Below, in pieces: positions 36,663 to 45,313 of a stretch of DNA of 64,000 nucleotides (positions are counted from its first letter, which is position 1; each line of letters begins with the position of its first letter). The notes below the pieces were generated by a model. That model made no database searches, was not told the DNA's origin, and was given only the letters and a program-made list of their open reading frames with translations. The position numbers and the translations under genes were made by a program. Origin of the DNA: Caldilineaceae bacterium (GTDB lineage: Bacteria > Chloroflexota > Anaerolineae > Caldilineales > Caldilineaceae); contig JAJDTL010000004.1 of the NCBI GenBank assembly GCA_022827195.1, positions 1-64,000 of the forward strand, in the 5' to 3' direction.

Positions 36663-37723
36663 CTACTCTCGCGGACGATCAGTTGGGTGTCGCTGATGTG
36701 AGGAGTGTCCAGGTCCGTCTCGTTGATCTGTTCGTTGATCAACTGGAAAAGTGTGCGGATCGCAAGTCGCGGCTGGCTGTCCACGTCCCGGTGTACCGTT
36801 GTCAGCGGCGGGCTTGATACGCTCGCGTCCGGCAGGTCGCCAAAACCGACAACCGCCAGGTCGTCCGGCACCGAGATTCCCGCCTTGCGCGCCCCGCTCA
36901 GTATCCCCAGCGCACGCACATCGCTAACACAGAAGATCGCGGTCGGACGCCGCCGCAGTTGCCAGATGTTCTGAAAGGACTGGATCCCTGCCGAAAGGAC
37001 CCCGCGCGCATGCACGATCTGCACCGCCGCCGCCGGCAGTCCAGCCTCGGCCACCGCCTGAGTGAACCCCTCCACCCGGCGCTCCATCGATGGAATCACG
37101 ACACCGTCCTGCCGCGGCGTCATCGTCGCAATGGCAAACTGACGGTGCCCCTTCGCCAGCAGATGCTGCGCGGCCGCGTACGCGCCGCCGCGATCGTCGA
37201 TGTTGAACGTCGGCGCGTCAACATTTTCCGCGCTGTCCAGCAGCACGATCGGTCGCGACGAGCGGTGCAACGCCTCGGTCAGGGGATGGGCACGGTGAAC
37301 GCCGAACATGAGAAAGCCGTCCGCCGCAATCGATGCCAGCCACGTTACAGACGCGATCGAGTCGTTGCCCGGCCGCGGCTCGCGCTGCCCAATATCGTGC
37401 ATCGACGCCAGCAGAATCCGCATCCCTTCCCGGTCGCACGCCGCTCCGATTTCCCCCAGAAAATGGGTAAAGAGCGGGTCGTGCAGCATCCAGTTCAGGC
37501 TCGTAGGCACCAACAGACCGATCGAATTGGTGCGGCCCGTAGCCAGCGTGCGCGCAACCGGATGCGGCTGATAGCCCAGGTGCTCGGCCGTGTCAAGGAT
37601 ATGTTCTCGCGTCGTGTGGCTCAACTGGTGCGGGGCGTTGTAGGCGAATGAGACCGCGGTCGGCGATACGCCCGCATGGCGCGCCACGTCGCGCAAGGTG
37701 ACCCGTTTCCCCTTTCTGCTCAC
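36659..37723 (-). CDS. LacI-family transcriptional regulator
   Basis: The 354-residue repressor has a N-terminal helix-turn-helix (VTLRDVARHAGVSPTAVSFA) and hinge region (HLGYQPHPVARTLATGRTN), followed by a periplasmic-binding-like effector domain (NSIGLLVPTSLNWML, DGFLMFGVH, IVLLDSAENVDAPTFNID, ALGILSGARKAGISVPDDLA, VVGFGDLPDA). The GTG at 37723 has GGAG 7 bases upstream and is preferred over the TTG six codons earlier. It probably controls sugar genes, perhaps the 26-34 kb glycosidase cluster, but no operator was identified. Confidence 0.94.
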   Translation of the reverse strand: MSRKGKRVTLRDVARHAGVSPTAVSFAYNAPHQLSHTTREHILDTAEHLGYQPHPVARTLATGRTNSIGLLVPTSLNWMLHDPLFTHFLGEIGAACDREGMRILLASMHDIGQREPRPGNDSIASVTWLASIAADGFLMFGVHRAHPLTEALHRSSRPIVLLDSAENVDAPTFNIDDRGGAYAAAQHLLAKGHRQFAIATMTPRQDGVVIPSMERRVEGFTQAVAEAGLPAAAVQIVHARGVLSAGIQSFQNIWQLRRRPTAIFCVSDVRALGILSGARKAGISVPDDLAVVGFGDLPDASVSSPPLTTVHRDVDSQPRLAIRTLFQLINEQINETDLDTPHISDTQLIVRESS

Positions 37724-37769
37724 CGTCACTCTCCACTGCAATCTCGCGGCAGCCAGGACTATCTGCTGC

Positions 37770-38510
<741 letters not shown>

Positions 38511-38643
38511 GCGTTGTCAACGTTCCTTTCCCGCCTGGCCGCCGCGGAGATGCGCGGCGGCTGGCTGGCTGGCCATTCCCCCCGAATATTCGCGCAATCA
38601 TACGCCCTTACGCAGCGCGACGCAAACCGGCCGGCGGATAAGG

Positions 38644-38793
38644 CTAAGGGGCTTGCACTACCTCGAGTCCGGGGATCCCGCTGAAGTCCCGGTCGTGGGA
38701 GGCCAGGGGGCGGTCCATCATGATGGCGGTGGCGGCGGCCCTGTCGTCTCCACTGAAAGTGTATGACACGACGTTGGTTTCCAGAACGATCAA
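38644..38793 (-). pseudogene. VapC-type PIN toxin with internal deletion
   Basis: This 49-codon frame joins the start of a PIN-domain toxin to its end. LIVLETNVVSYTFSGDDRAA is the N-terminal strand with the first acidic residue. ATAIMMDRPLASHDRDFSGI then PGLEVVQAP is the usual C-terminus (ATAxxxxxPLxTHxRDFxxIPGL). About 70-80 central residues with the middle catalytic acids are missing, in frame. The TTG start has AAAGGA 9 bases upstream and lies 14 bp after the stop of the antitoxin-like gene. The short product is very unlikely to be an active nuclease. Confidence 0.8.
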
Positions 38794-38807
38794 GCCGATT
38801 ATTCCTT

Positions 38808-39221
38808 TCAGCCCTCGTCACGGTCGGCGTGGATGTTGCGGACGAACTCATCCACGTCGAACGGCTCGCTGGTGGTAACCAGGTTATCCGAATCGAACGT
38901 CTTCGGATCTGGATCGTTCAGGAATTGCTCCATTTCAAAAGGATCGCCCAATGAGCGCGCAGCGGTTATCTCTTCCACGCCGACAGTCGTCCAGTCTCCG
39001 CTTTGGCTGAATCGCCCGCGGCCTCTTATCTCTACAAACTGTGTCGCCATACGGAGCATGTCCTGCGCGTACGCGTCCCCAAAACGCAGGCGCACGTATG
39101 AGCCACTGTAGTCGTGCAGTTGAGCCGTACCTGTGTGCCGGTTCACCTCTTTGAGCCAGCCGTAAAGGAGAGCATCTTCGCCCACGTGCGGTCCTTCAAA
39201 CGTGAGATACAGTCGATTCAT
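38808..39221 (-). CDS. Antitoxin-like protein upstream of the broken VapC
   Basis: The 137-residue protein starts at the ATG with a perfect AAGGAGGT at 7-base spacing; the frame start at 39296 is rejected. The central part, YVRLRFGDAYAQDMLRMATQ then FVEIRGRGRFSQSGDWTTVG and VEEI, resembles proteins encoded just before VapC toxins in cyanobacteria and Chloroflexota. The acidic end FDVDEFVRNIHADRDEG is the type of tail that wraps a toxin. It is intact while the adjacent toxin is not. Antitoxin function is inferred from context. Confidence 0.7.
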   Translation of the reverse strand: MNRLYLTFEGPHVGEDALLYGWLKEVNRHTGTAQLHDYSGSYVRLRFGDAYAQDMLRMATQFVEIRGRGRFSQSGDWTTVGVEEITAARSLGDPFEMEQFLNDPDPKTFDSDNLVTTSEPFDVDEFVRNIHADRDEG

Positions 39222-39252
39222 CTGCGTGACCTCCTTCCGTCTGTCGCCTTTC

Positions 39253-40164
39253 TCAAACGAGGTCCTGGTCAACGAGGTCGTCCAGCGTCGGCGCACCCGC
39301 CTTGGGCAGCTTGATTGCGTCCATGCTCATCACCGCGTCGATGATGTTCAGAAGAAACCAGGCGTCGGTCGCGTCCATCCTGAACATCTCCGGCTTCGCC
39401 CGCGCCGTGTCCCGCATGATGCCCAGTCCGTCCTGATAAGGATCGAAGGATATTATCTTCTCCAGCCGGACCCGAAAGCTTTTTCGCTGCCCCTTGAAGT
39501 AGATATGTTTCGTCGTGATGCCGAGTACACCTGAGTCGGTATGCTGTATCGAAGTCGACGCCACTGGGCGGCCCCGAAACGCGCTGGGCCGCAGATAGAC
39601 ACCCTTGGCGACGCGGAAACTGACGCCGAGCGAGCCACCGCGGAACTCGCGTTGCGTCACCTCTTCCAGGTAGTCCACGCCGTCGAAGAGCCAAAGCATC
39701 TCCTCGCTCTTCATCAGGTTGAACGGCAGCCGCAACCCGCGACGCTCGAAACGGGGCACCAGGCCCTGTTCGCTGAGCGCGTTCAGCAGCGACATCATCC
39801 TGAACAGCGAGAAGTGGCCGCCGCGGTTGAGTTGCCCCGCGCCGAGATTGTGCTGTGCGCGGTAGCGGTTAAGCGCCCGTTTCTCCTCGTTCGACAGAAA
39901 GTGGTCCTCCATCGCCGCCTCGACAGCCTGCCCCCAACCTGCGGCCAGACTCTGGGCCACCGACGCCGCCGAACTGTCGATGTAAGCGGACGCCGCGATC
40001 GCTCGGACCCGGTCGGGAAGCTGATCAATGCCAATGCCGTACAGCGCCGCCTCCAGGCAACTCTCCCTGATCATCTCCCGTCCCCGTTCATAAGCCGCTT
40101 CGCACTCTTTATGTTCTTTGCGTAAGAAGCCGGCCGACTTCCCGCAATATTTGCAATCGCCCAT
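39253..40164 (-). CDS. Zinc-ribbon protein with TerB-like and PH-like regions, unknown function
   Basis: The 303-residue protein starts MGDCKYCGKSAGFLRKEH, half of a zinc ribbon. A helical region follows (AIAASAYIDSSAASVAQSLA, then MEDHFLSNEEKRALNRYRAQ) resembling TerB-type tellurite-resistance helices. A final beta-rich region with GVLGITTKHIYFKG and FRVRLEKIISFDPYQDGLGI looks like a bacterial PH-like domain. The ATG at 40164 follows AGGGGGGTTGAGCAG and is preferred over the frame start at 40236. It is 31 bp upstream of the antitoxin start on the same strand. No function assigned. Confidence 0.7.
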   Translation of the reverse strand: MGDCKYCGKSAGFLRKEHKECEAAYERGREMIRESCLEAALYGIGIDQLPDRVRAIAASAYIDSSAASVAQSLAAGWGQAVEAAMEDHFLSNEEKRALNRYRAQHNLGAGQLNRGGHFSLFRMMSLLNALSEQGLVPRFERRGLRLPFNLMKSEEMLWLFDGVDYLEEVTQREFRGGSLGVSFRVAKGVYLRPSAFRGRPVASTSIQHTDSGVLGITTKHIYFKGQRKSFRVRLEKIISFDPYQDGLGIMRDTARAKPEMFRMDATDAWFLLNIIDAVMSMDAIKLPKAGAPTLDDLVDQDLV

Positions 40165-40910
40165 CTGCTCAACCCCCCTCACGCAATCGCGCCGCCCATT
40201 CCTTCGCCTGGACCTGCCTCTTGCGGCCCTTGTCACCTCGCCGCTTCGACACCGTTATCAATCGGTGTCTGGTGGCCGGACGTGGCGGCAAGGATCATAA
40301 ACGATTTCGCCGTACCGTTCAATAGCACCCCTCATCGGCGTCCCTTCACGCCGGCAGACGGAAATAGTCGCGCCGCCGGTCGCACGCCTGCTTTCCCGAA
40401 TCGCCAAACGGCCGCTGCTCTGATGAATGACCGAGCCAATCAGTCGATTAACTATTCACTTACCCCTACGCGCCGAATTGGTGAGGAATTATCGAAGCTT
40501 ATTTCTCACTGTTGGTCTAAAGAATTTGCGAAAGCGACCGCCGCGAGGAGCGGTTTCACTACTGCGGAGACGATCGATGCCTGACCCCGTTCCACATCCT
40601 CAATAGTCCAGGGAGCGAAGCTCCGGTCCTACTTCAATCGCGGGCCCCTGTTCTCCATTTAGATTTTTTCGAGCAGCTCTTCTTCCCGCCTCCCTATTTT
40701 CCACAACCGCATAACGGCACGCACTCGCTTTGCAACGCGCTCTCTGCTTGGCTGCTGCCGGTTCTCGGGCCCCCCGGAATCAGCGGCGGCCTCTGTTAAG
40801 GACTCTCCAAATCCGGCGAATGCTCCATTGGCATGACCGAGTGGAACTGTTCACTGTTTATGCGCTCAGCAGGAAAGCTCGCCGACAAGAGAGAGGCGGA
40901 GACGGTGCGA
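40165..40910. other. Gene-poor stretch
   Basis: About 745 bp with no supportable gene. Short frames on both strands lack ribosome sites and recognisable domains. Sequence composition is lower in GC around 40.43-40.52 kb. The region may hold decayed DNA. Confidence 0.45.
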
Positions 40911-41909
40911 ATGCGAACCAGAGGGCCGATCATCCTCATTGTTGGGGTTGGGGCACTGTTGCTTGCTGCTATGACCGTACTCATCGCGTCCAATGCCAAG
41001 AAGGCCTACGCAGATCATGGGCCGCTAGTCGACATTGACCTGAACTCCCACAATGGGGTCACGCAGCAGGGACAGTCGCTGGCGCAATATACCTTCGGGC
41101 ACTTTCAAGGAACTGCGTGCGATATGAATGTCGGTGGGCCGCACAGTATATCGTTCGACGACCCTTGTTACTACCGCAGATACGTATACGAACGTGATAC
41201 GACCAATGAAACAAGCAGATGTTGTTCGGGCGGGCGGCGGAGTTTTTCGCAGGGAACCGGAGTGTCGAGCGTCATCGGGTACAGTCAAAATGTTATTCCT
41301 ACGAACTGTCCGGTTGGCTTGTATACGCTGAAGGGCATCCTTGCGGGTTCCGACAAGATTGCGGTAACCATCCGGACAGCTGAGTTCCAAGTCATCGCGC
41401 GGCCACCTCCGTCCACATCTACGCCCATACCGAGGCCATCGTCTGGCGGCGGTGGCACAACAGGCGGCGGCGCGCCAGTGGATCTCACACCCACGCCTAC
41501 GCCCACACGCACGCCCACACCGACCAGAAGGCCCAGCTCGGGCGGCGGCGGCGGTGATGGCGGTACGCCGGGTGGGACCTCGCCCTTTGGCAATTCGCCG
41601 CAGCTCCAGACGTCGCAGCAGACAACCGACCCGTACGCGGTCACCCAGCCCGGGCAGATGAATGAGCGCGCCGGTCCGGGCACACAGTACGAGATCCTGA
41701 CGACGGTGCCGCAGGGGACGTGGGCGCAGATCATGGGTATCGACGCGCAGGGCGATTGGTACCGTGTGAACCTGCCAGATCTGGACCAGCCGGCGTGGCT
41801 GTCGCGGGCCTACATCAAGGTGGCTGGCGGTACGCTGTCAAACCTGGTCAGGATCGCGATGGGGGAGGGACCGTCGACGGGATTGCTGGGTTGGATCACG
41901 GTGGCGTAG
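40911..41909 (+). CDS. Secreted SH3b-domain protein, possibly shortened by an amber stop
   Basis: The 332-residue product has a N-terminal signal or anchor helix (GPIILIVGVGALLLAAMTVL). A Cys-containing region follows (residues about 40-160), then a low-complexity linker with repeated TPTPT and SSGGGG runs, and a C-terminal SH3b domain (MNERAGPGTQYEILTTVPQG, WAQIMGIDAQGDWYRVNLPD, WLSRAYIKV). SH3b domains bind cell-wall or protein ligands. After the TAG at 41907-41909 the same frame stays open for 102 more codons with protein-like composition, so the original protein was probably longer. The ATG at 40911 is preferred over the earlier frame start at 40833. Confidence 0.75.
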   Translation: MRTRGPIILIVGVGALLLAAMTVLIASNAKKAYADHGPLVDIDLNSHNGVTQQGQSLAQYTFGHFQGTACDMNVGGPHSISFDDPCYYRRYVYERDTTNETSRCCSGGRRSFSQGTGVSSVIGYSQNVIPTNCPVGLYTLKGILAGSDKIAVTIRTAEFQVIARPPPSTSTPIPRPSSGGGGTTGGGAPVDLTPTPTPTRTPTPTRRPSSGGGGGDGGTPGGTSPFGNSPQLQTSQQTTDPYAVTQPGQMNERAGPGTQYEILTTVPQGTWAQIMGIDAQGDWYRVNLPDLDQPAWLSRAYIKVAGGTLSNLVRIAMGEGPSTGLLGWITVA

Positions 41910-42218
41910 TCGCTGCGGGATGCGGGCGGCGTCGATCTCGAGGTGAGCTGGGTCGATGCGAGCGTCCGCGGCCAGCTGTACAATCTCTATCACTGCATCG
42001 ACACGGAGAGCGACACCTACCTGTCGCTGGAGACGGTGACGGTATCGTCGGCGGAGAACGCGAAGAGCCTGCGTTTCAGTACAATGACGGGGAGTAGCCT
42101 GATATCGGCGTGGTGCGGGACGAGCAGTGGCGGGCGTGAGGTGGCGGAGGTGGCGATCGACCCGGGGGCGGCCGGTACATACAGTTCGAGGCCGCGGCCG
42201 GGAGGCGGTCTGGCATAG
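41910..42218 (+). pseudogene. Continuation of the SH3b gene beyond an in-frame TAG
   Basis: The frame of the preceding gene runs on after its stop: SLRDAGGVDLEVSWVDASVR, GQLYNLYHCIDTESDTYLSL, ETVTVSSAENAKSLRF, then a Gly/Arg-rich end and TAG at 42216-42218. No ribosome site supports separate translation. The join VA-stop-SL would read naturally with Gln (CAG), so a C-to-T nonsense change is the simplest explanation. Readthrough or a separate gene starting at the GTG near 41943 are alternatives. Confidence 0.5.
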
Positions 42219-42316
42219 GCGGCGCCGCGTAGCGACGACGGCACGCGCTGAGGGCGCGAAACGATTACTTGACAATCGACTGTCATCTATCGCATCGGTG
42301 CGGGCGCAAATCAGAA

Positions 42317-42356
42317 GGCCCTCGCTGTCGATAGTGATAGCGGGGGCCTCTTAATT
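42317..42356 (+). terminator. Terminator after the first SH3b unit
   Basis: GGCCC (42317-42321) with CGCT pairs with AGCG and GGGCC (42344-42348), followed by TCTTAATTT. A related sequence closes the second SH3b unit at 44.43-44.47 kb. Confidence 0.6.
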
Positions 42357-42417
42357 TCTCCTCATTCCGGCATTTCTATGTTGACCGGTCCGGCTACATC
42401 CCAAAACACCCATAAGA

Positions 42418-43323
42418 TCAGCCTGAAGGATTCTCCTGGCCGCCCGCCTGCATGGTGGGATCGGGCCAGGGCATGACGGCCAGGGCGCGGTTGCTCTTGT
42501 CCGACAGTCTCTGAAACAGCGCCACCGTGCCCCGGTCCTGGGGAACGAGCGTAGAAAGATATAGGTCGCCGTAGGCGCTCAGGCTGATGTTTGTGAAGAC
42601 CGCGTACGCCACCGGCCCGTGCACACTGTGCGTGTAGTAGTGGCTGCGCAAGCGGCTGTATTCGTCTTCGGCGCGTCCACGGCTGGCCGCCCACAGGGTT
42701 TGAAAGTCAGGGAAGCCCGACAGGACGCCGAAAAGTCTGCGAAAGCGGGCCGTATGGCGGTAACGCAGCGTCGTAACCCGCCACTGCCGCATGTTGGCCA
42801 GAGCGATAGAGTACCATCCGTGCCCCAGCACTCTTCGCAGCGGCGCATCCGGCGCAAGCAGCAGCGTCAACACGTTGGCGCCGCCGGCAGTTCTCCTGGC
42901 GGCGTTGCACTGGGCCCAGTTGAAGTCATGAAAGGCGAGGACAGCTCGGTTGACGCCGACCAGGTCGCCGTAGGGGTCCATAAGGAAGGCAGGTGTACAG
43001 AGTGTGCTTAGAAGCGTCCATACTCTGGCAAAGACATCGTGGTGATCGAGGTCCTCGCGCACGATCTCTTCGTCGGCGATCTCACTGGCCATGGCGAAAA
43101 ACTCGCGACGTTCCAGTGACGTAAGTTTGAAGGCCCGCGCCAGTTCTCTTAACGTCCCTCTGTCCAGCCGCATCTGGGTGCCTCGCTCGATTTTTCCTAC
43201 GATTCTTGTTGTCAACCCGGTTTCATCAGCCAGTTTTCTCTGGCTCCAACTGCCGCCGCTGGCAAAGTCAATCTGCTCCCTGCGAAGCGCGGCCACGACT
43301 CTACCGAACATCTTGCGATCCAC
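42418..43323 (-). CDS. XRE-family regulator with MmyB-like ligand domain
   Basis: The 301-residue protein has a N-terminal helix-turn-helix (WSQRKLADETGLTTRIVGKI then ERGTQMRLDRGTLRELARAF). A MmyB-like C-terminal PAS-type domain follows, with TPAFLMDPYGDLVGVNRAVL and AFHDFNW, AANMRQWR-like and VLGHGWYSIALANMRQWRVT segments. The GTG start has GGAGGAAGTA upstream. It is divergent from the damaged second SH3b unit, and an inverted repeat lies between them, so it may control both. The ligand is unknown. Confidence 0.82.
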   Translation of the reverse strand: MDRKMFGRVVAALRREQIDFASGGSWSQRKLADETGLTTRIVGKIERGTQMRLDRGTLRELARAFKLTSLERREFFAMASEIADEEIVREDLDHHDVFARVWTLLSTLCTPAFLMDPYGDLVGVNRAVLAFHDFNWAQCNAARRTAGGANVLTLLLAPDAPLRRVLGHGWYSIALANMRQWRVTTLRYRHTARFRRLFGVLSGFPDFQTLWAASRGRAEDEYSRLRSHYYTHSVHGPVAYAVFTNISLSAYGDLYLSTLVPQDRGTVALFQRLSDKSNRALAVMPWPDPTMQAGGQENPSG

Positions 43324-43448
43324 TACTTCCTCCGTTCTCTAAGGCCAGGTCCGCGGTGCAGTCACTGGCATCCCTCCTCACAACAAATTTTAGCATCCCG
43401 TAACCCGACATAAAGTGAACAATCTCCCAAAATTGATATTACGATCTT

Positions 43449-43468
43449 CCGAAATCGGGACATTTCGG
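43449..43468. promoter_or_regulatory. Candidate operator in the regulator/SH3b intergenic region
   Basis: CCGAAAT (43449-43455) and ATTTCGG (43462-43468) form a perfect inverted repeat with a 6-bp spacer, about 125 bp upstream of the MmyB-like gene. Likely a binding site for that regulator; not proven. Confidence 0.5.
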
Positions 43469-43788
43469 CAAGACACTTGTTGTTCACGAGGACGACACTG
43501 TTTATGAAGGTTTACGACATTTGCCATGTCGGGGACAGGTCAACCTTCTTGAATTTTCGCAACGGCGCGAAAGACCTGACTGTGCAGATGTCGTACGCGC
43601 AGAGTCGCCGGCTCATACGGCGACGCGGAGCTGAGACAGGGCTACGGCAACGCAGCACAAAGGTAGAAATGTGCAGTGGCTGCGGTAAGCGGCGAGGGTC
43701 CGGGTTATTCGTCGAACTGTGGGCGAGGGCCTGAGACTGATTGGCCCCAATCTGGCGATAGCCCCTTTCTGACATCGAGCTGCCCGGG

Positions 43789-44277
43789 TTGGACGCTCTC
43801 GTCTGGGCGCCGTGGCAGATGACCTGGGTGGACGGTTCGCTGCCCATCACCATGAACGTGCGCACCGGCCCGGGCACCGACTACGAGGTCGCCGCGGTCG
43901 TTCCGCAGGGCACGCAGGCGCGCATCTACGGAATCGACCCGGGCGAGAACTGGTTCCTGGTGGAGATGGAGGGCTATTCCTCGCTCTACTGGCTTTACCG
44001 CTAGATGGTGCAGGTCAGCGACTCGCTGGTGGGCATCAGACGTGTAACCTGGCAGGAGGTCGAGGCGCAGCCCGCGGTGCTGATCCCGCCGCGCGCGGTC
44101 TTCGCCCAGGCGGGGCCGGGCATGGAGTATGACGCGGTCACGATTCTGCCCAAGGGGACTTGGGCCAAGATCACCGGCGTCGACCCGCCGGGGGCCTGGG
44201 TCGAAATCGAGGTCGTCGGGATGGACAGGCCGGTCTGGGTGGCGCGCAATCTGGTCAAGACCGTCTCGGCTCGCTGA
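43789..44277 (+). pseudogene. Second SH3b-domain unit, interrupted by in-frame stops
   Basis: The frame encodes two SH3b domains. The first is SLPITMNVRTGPGTDYEVAA, VVPQGTQARIYGIDPGENWF and LVEMEGYSSLYWLYR, then TAG at 44002-44004. The frame immediately continues MVQVSDSLVGIRRVTWQEVE with a second SH3b (VFAQAGPGMEYDAVTILPKG, TWAKITGVDPPGAWVEIEVV, WVARNLVKTVSAR). A further TAG lies upstream in the same frame at 43759-43761. Spacing and sequence match the first SH3b protein, so this is a paralogue. No signal peptide remains. The segment after 44004 starts with ATG and could still be made alone (90 residues) but lacks a ribosome site. Confidence 0.6.
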
Positions 44278-44429
44278 CCGGGATAGCGCGGAAAAACTTG
44301 GGAGGTCCGTCAACAGCGCCGGCGCTGACTTCCCGGCAGCAGACATGTTCGGGCGCTGTTGCGTTGGCGCAGAGTAGCCTCCGAGCCGGCGTCCCGCCTC
44401 TTACTTTAATCGGGCGGGCGCCGTAAAAG

Positions 44430-44468
44430 AGAGCCTTCGTTGTCGTCATGGCGGCGGGGGCTCTTGCT
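44430..44468 (+). terminator. Terminator-like hairpin after the second SH3b unit
   Basis: AGAGCC (44430-44435) pairs with GGCTCT (44459-44464). The loop sequence resembles that of the terminator after the first SH3b unit (TTCGTTGTCG versus CTCGCTGTCG; both then GGCGG/AGCGG GGGC), showing the two units were duplicated with their ends. Confidence 0.45.
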
Positions 44469-44563
44469 ATTGGAAGGGGTTGGGTCTGCGCGACGGTTAG
44501 TGGAGGGCTGCAGGCGGGGAGCGCACGGCACAAAAGCTCTTCTGACTCTGCAGTTCAGAATAG

Positions 44564-44857
44564 CTATTGCAGCGCGATGTCGAATCCTGCCAGCGTAGGC
44601 GAGCGCAGCGTCTGGTCCTCTGCGTAGACGCCCGCGACTTCGAAGCCGTTCTCGCCGCGCACAAGCACGGTGATCGACTTTGCGTCGGGGTCTACGATCC
44701 AGTACTCCTGGACGCCATGTTGGGCATAGAGTTCGAGCTTGATCGTCCTGTCGCGCTCGGCGGTGGCTGGTGAGAGGACTTAGACAATCAGGTCGGGCGC
44801 GCCGCGGATGTTGTCGGCGGTGATGATGTCGCTGCGTTGATTGGAAACGAAGATCAC
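44564..44857 (-). pseudogene. Uma2-family nuclease pseudogene
   Basis: The frame reads VIFVSNQRSDIITADNIRGA, PDLIV-stop-VLSPATAERDRTIK, LELYAQHGVQEYWIVDPDAK, SITVLV and ends TLAGFDIALQ. This is the C-terminal half of a Uma2 (DUF820) PD-(D/E)XK protein (PDLIVEVLSP...EYWIVDP). The stop is a TAA (44780-44782) exactly where the family has Glu, a GAA-to-TAA change at an active-site position. The N-terminal third is missing and the sequence is joined to the start of a PIN toxin. The enzyme is dead. Confidence 0.82.
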
Positions 44858-44900
44858 CTTGCTCTTGCCATATCAGGACGTGTGTATCGAGGAGTATCAA
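44858..44900 (-). pseudogene. N-terminal stub of a PIN-domain toxin
   Basis: A TTG start at 44900 overlaps the antitoxin stop and gives MILLDTHVLIWQEQGD, the typical first strand of a VapC-type PIN toxin with its first catalytic Asp. Homology then stops and the sequence runs into the Uma2 remnant in another frame. A deletion has removed the rest of the toxin. Confidence 0.65.
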
Positions 44901-45178
44901 TACAGATCCTCTTCAGTGTCCCCCGGTGTGTCGAACCATTCTGCCGGCATTGGTTCTACGATGTCACCAAGGATACGGATATTCTCCCGATTGCGGCCGA
45001 AGGCCATCTCCGTATTTTCCCGGTACGGCAGCAGGCGCGATACCGGGCGGCCGTTCTTCGTGATCACGATTTCTTCGCCGCTCTCGGCCACTTCGTCCAT
45101 CAGCTTGAGACACTTGGCTTTGAATTCGGACGCCTTGATCGTGCGGGGGCCTGTCGCTTTATCGCTTTCGGTCGGCAT
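44897..45178 (-). CDS. Phd/YefM-family antitoxin
   Basis: The 93-residue protein binds DNA through its N-terminal Phd/YefM fold and neutralises a cognate toxin through its C-terminus. The family block is TIKASEFKAKCLKLMDEVAE, then SGEEIVITKNGRPVSRLLPY. The acidic tail ends FDTPGDTEEDLY. A GGGGAGG site precedes the ATG. The promoter carries a palindrome suited to autorepression. The toxin that should follow is reduced to a 16-residue stub. Confidence 0.92.
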   Translation of the reverse strand: MPTESDKATGPRTIKASEFKAKCLKLMDEVAESGEEIVITKNGRPVSRLLPYRENTEMAFGRNRENIRILGDIVEPMPAEWFDTPGDTEEDLY

Positions 45179-45208
45179 GTTGTCCTCCCCTCGTGCTAAG
45201 TTGACCGC

Positions 45209-45236
45209 ATTATAGCATGGTTATGACCATGGTCAC
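45209..45236 (-). promoter_or_regulatory. Promoter and operator of the Phd antitoxin gene
   Basis: On the minus strand a perfect TATAAT (45214-45209) is preceded by the -35-like GTGACC at a 16-bp spacing. Between them lies the inverted repeat ATGGT/ACCAT (45217-45230), the expected autorepression site. Confidence 0.65.
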
Positions 45237-45313
45237 CGCGCCCTGGTCTATCATGGGAACCGGATTGCGCCGACAGTTCTGTTCGCGGCGCGTTTGCGGA
45301 CCAGGCCGATCTT

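Noticed and set aside
43504..43734. 76-codon frame between the operator and the second SH3b unit
   Set aside because: It is in the same frame as the SH3b remnant but is followed by two TGA codons, has no ribosome site and shows no family resemblance. Too weak to call a gene.
40911..44277. Genome-wide recoding of TAG as glutamine
   Set aside because: Many normal genes in the window end with TAG at the expected place (for example at 2339, 9094, 16010, 26199 and 36662), so TAG is an ordinary stop here.
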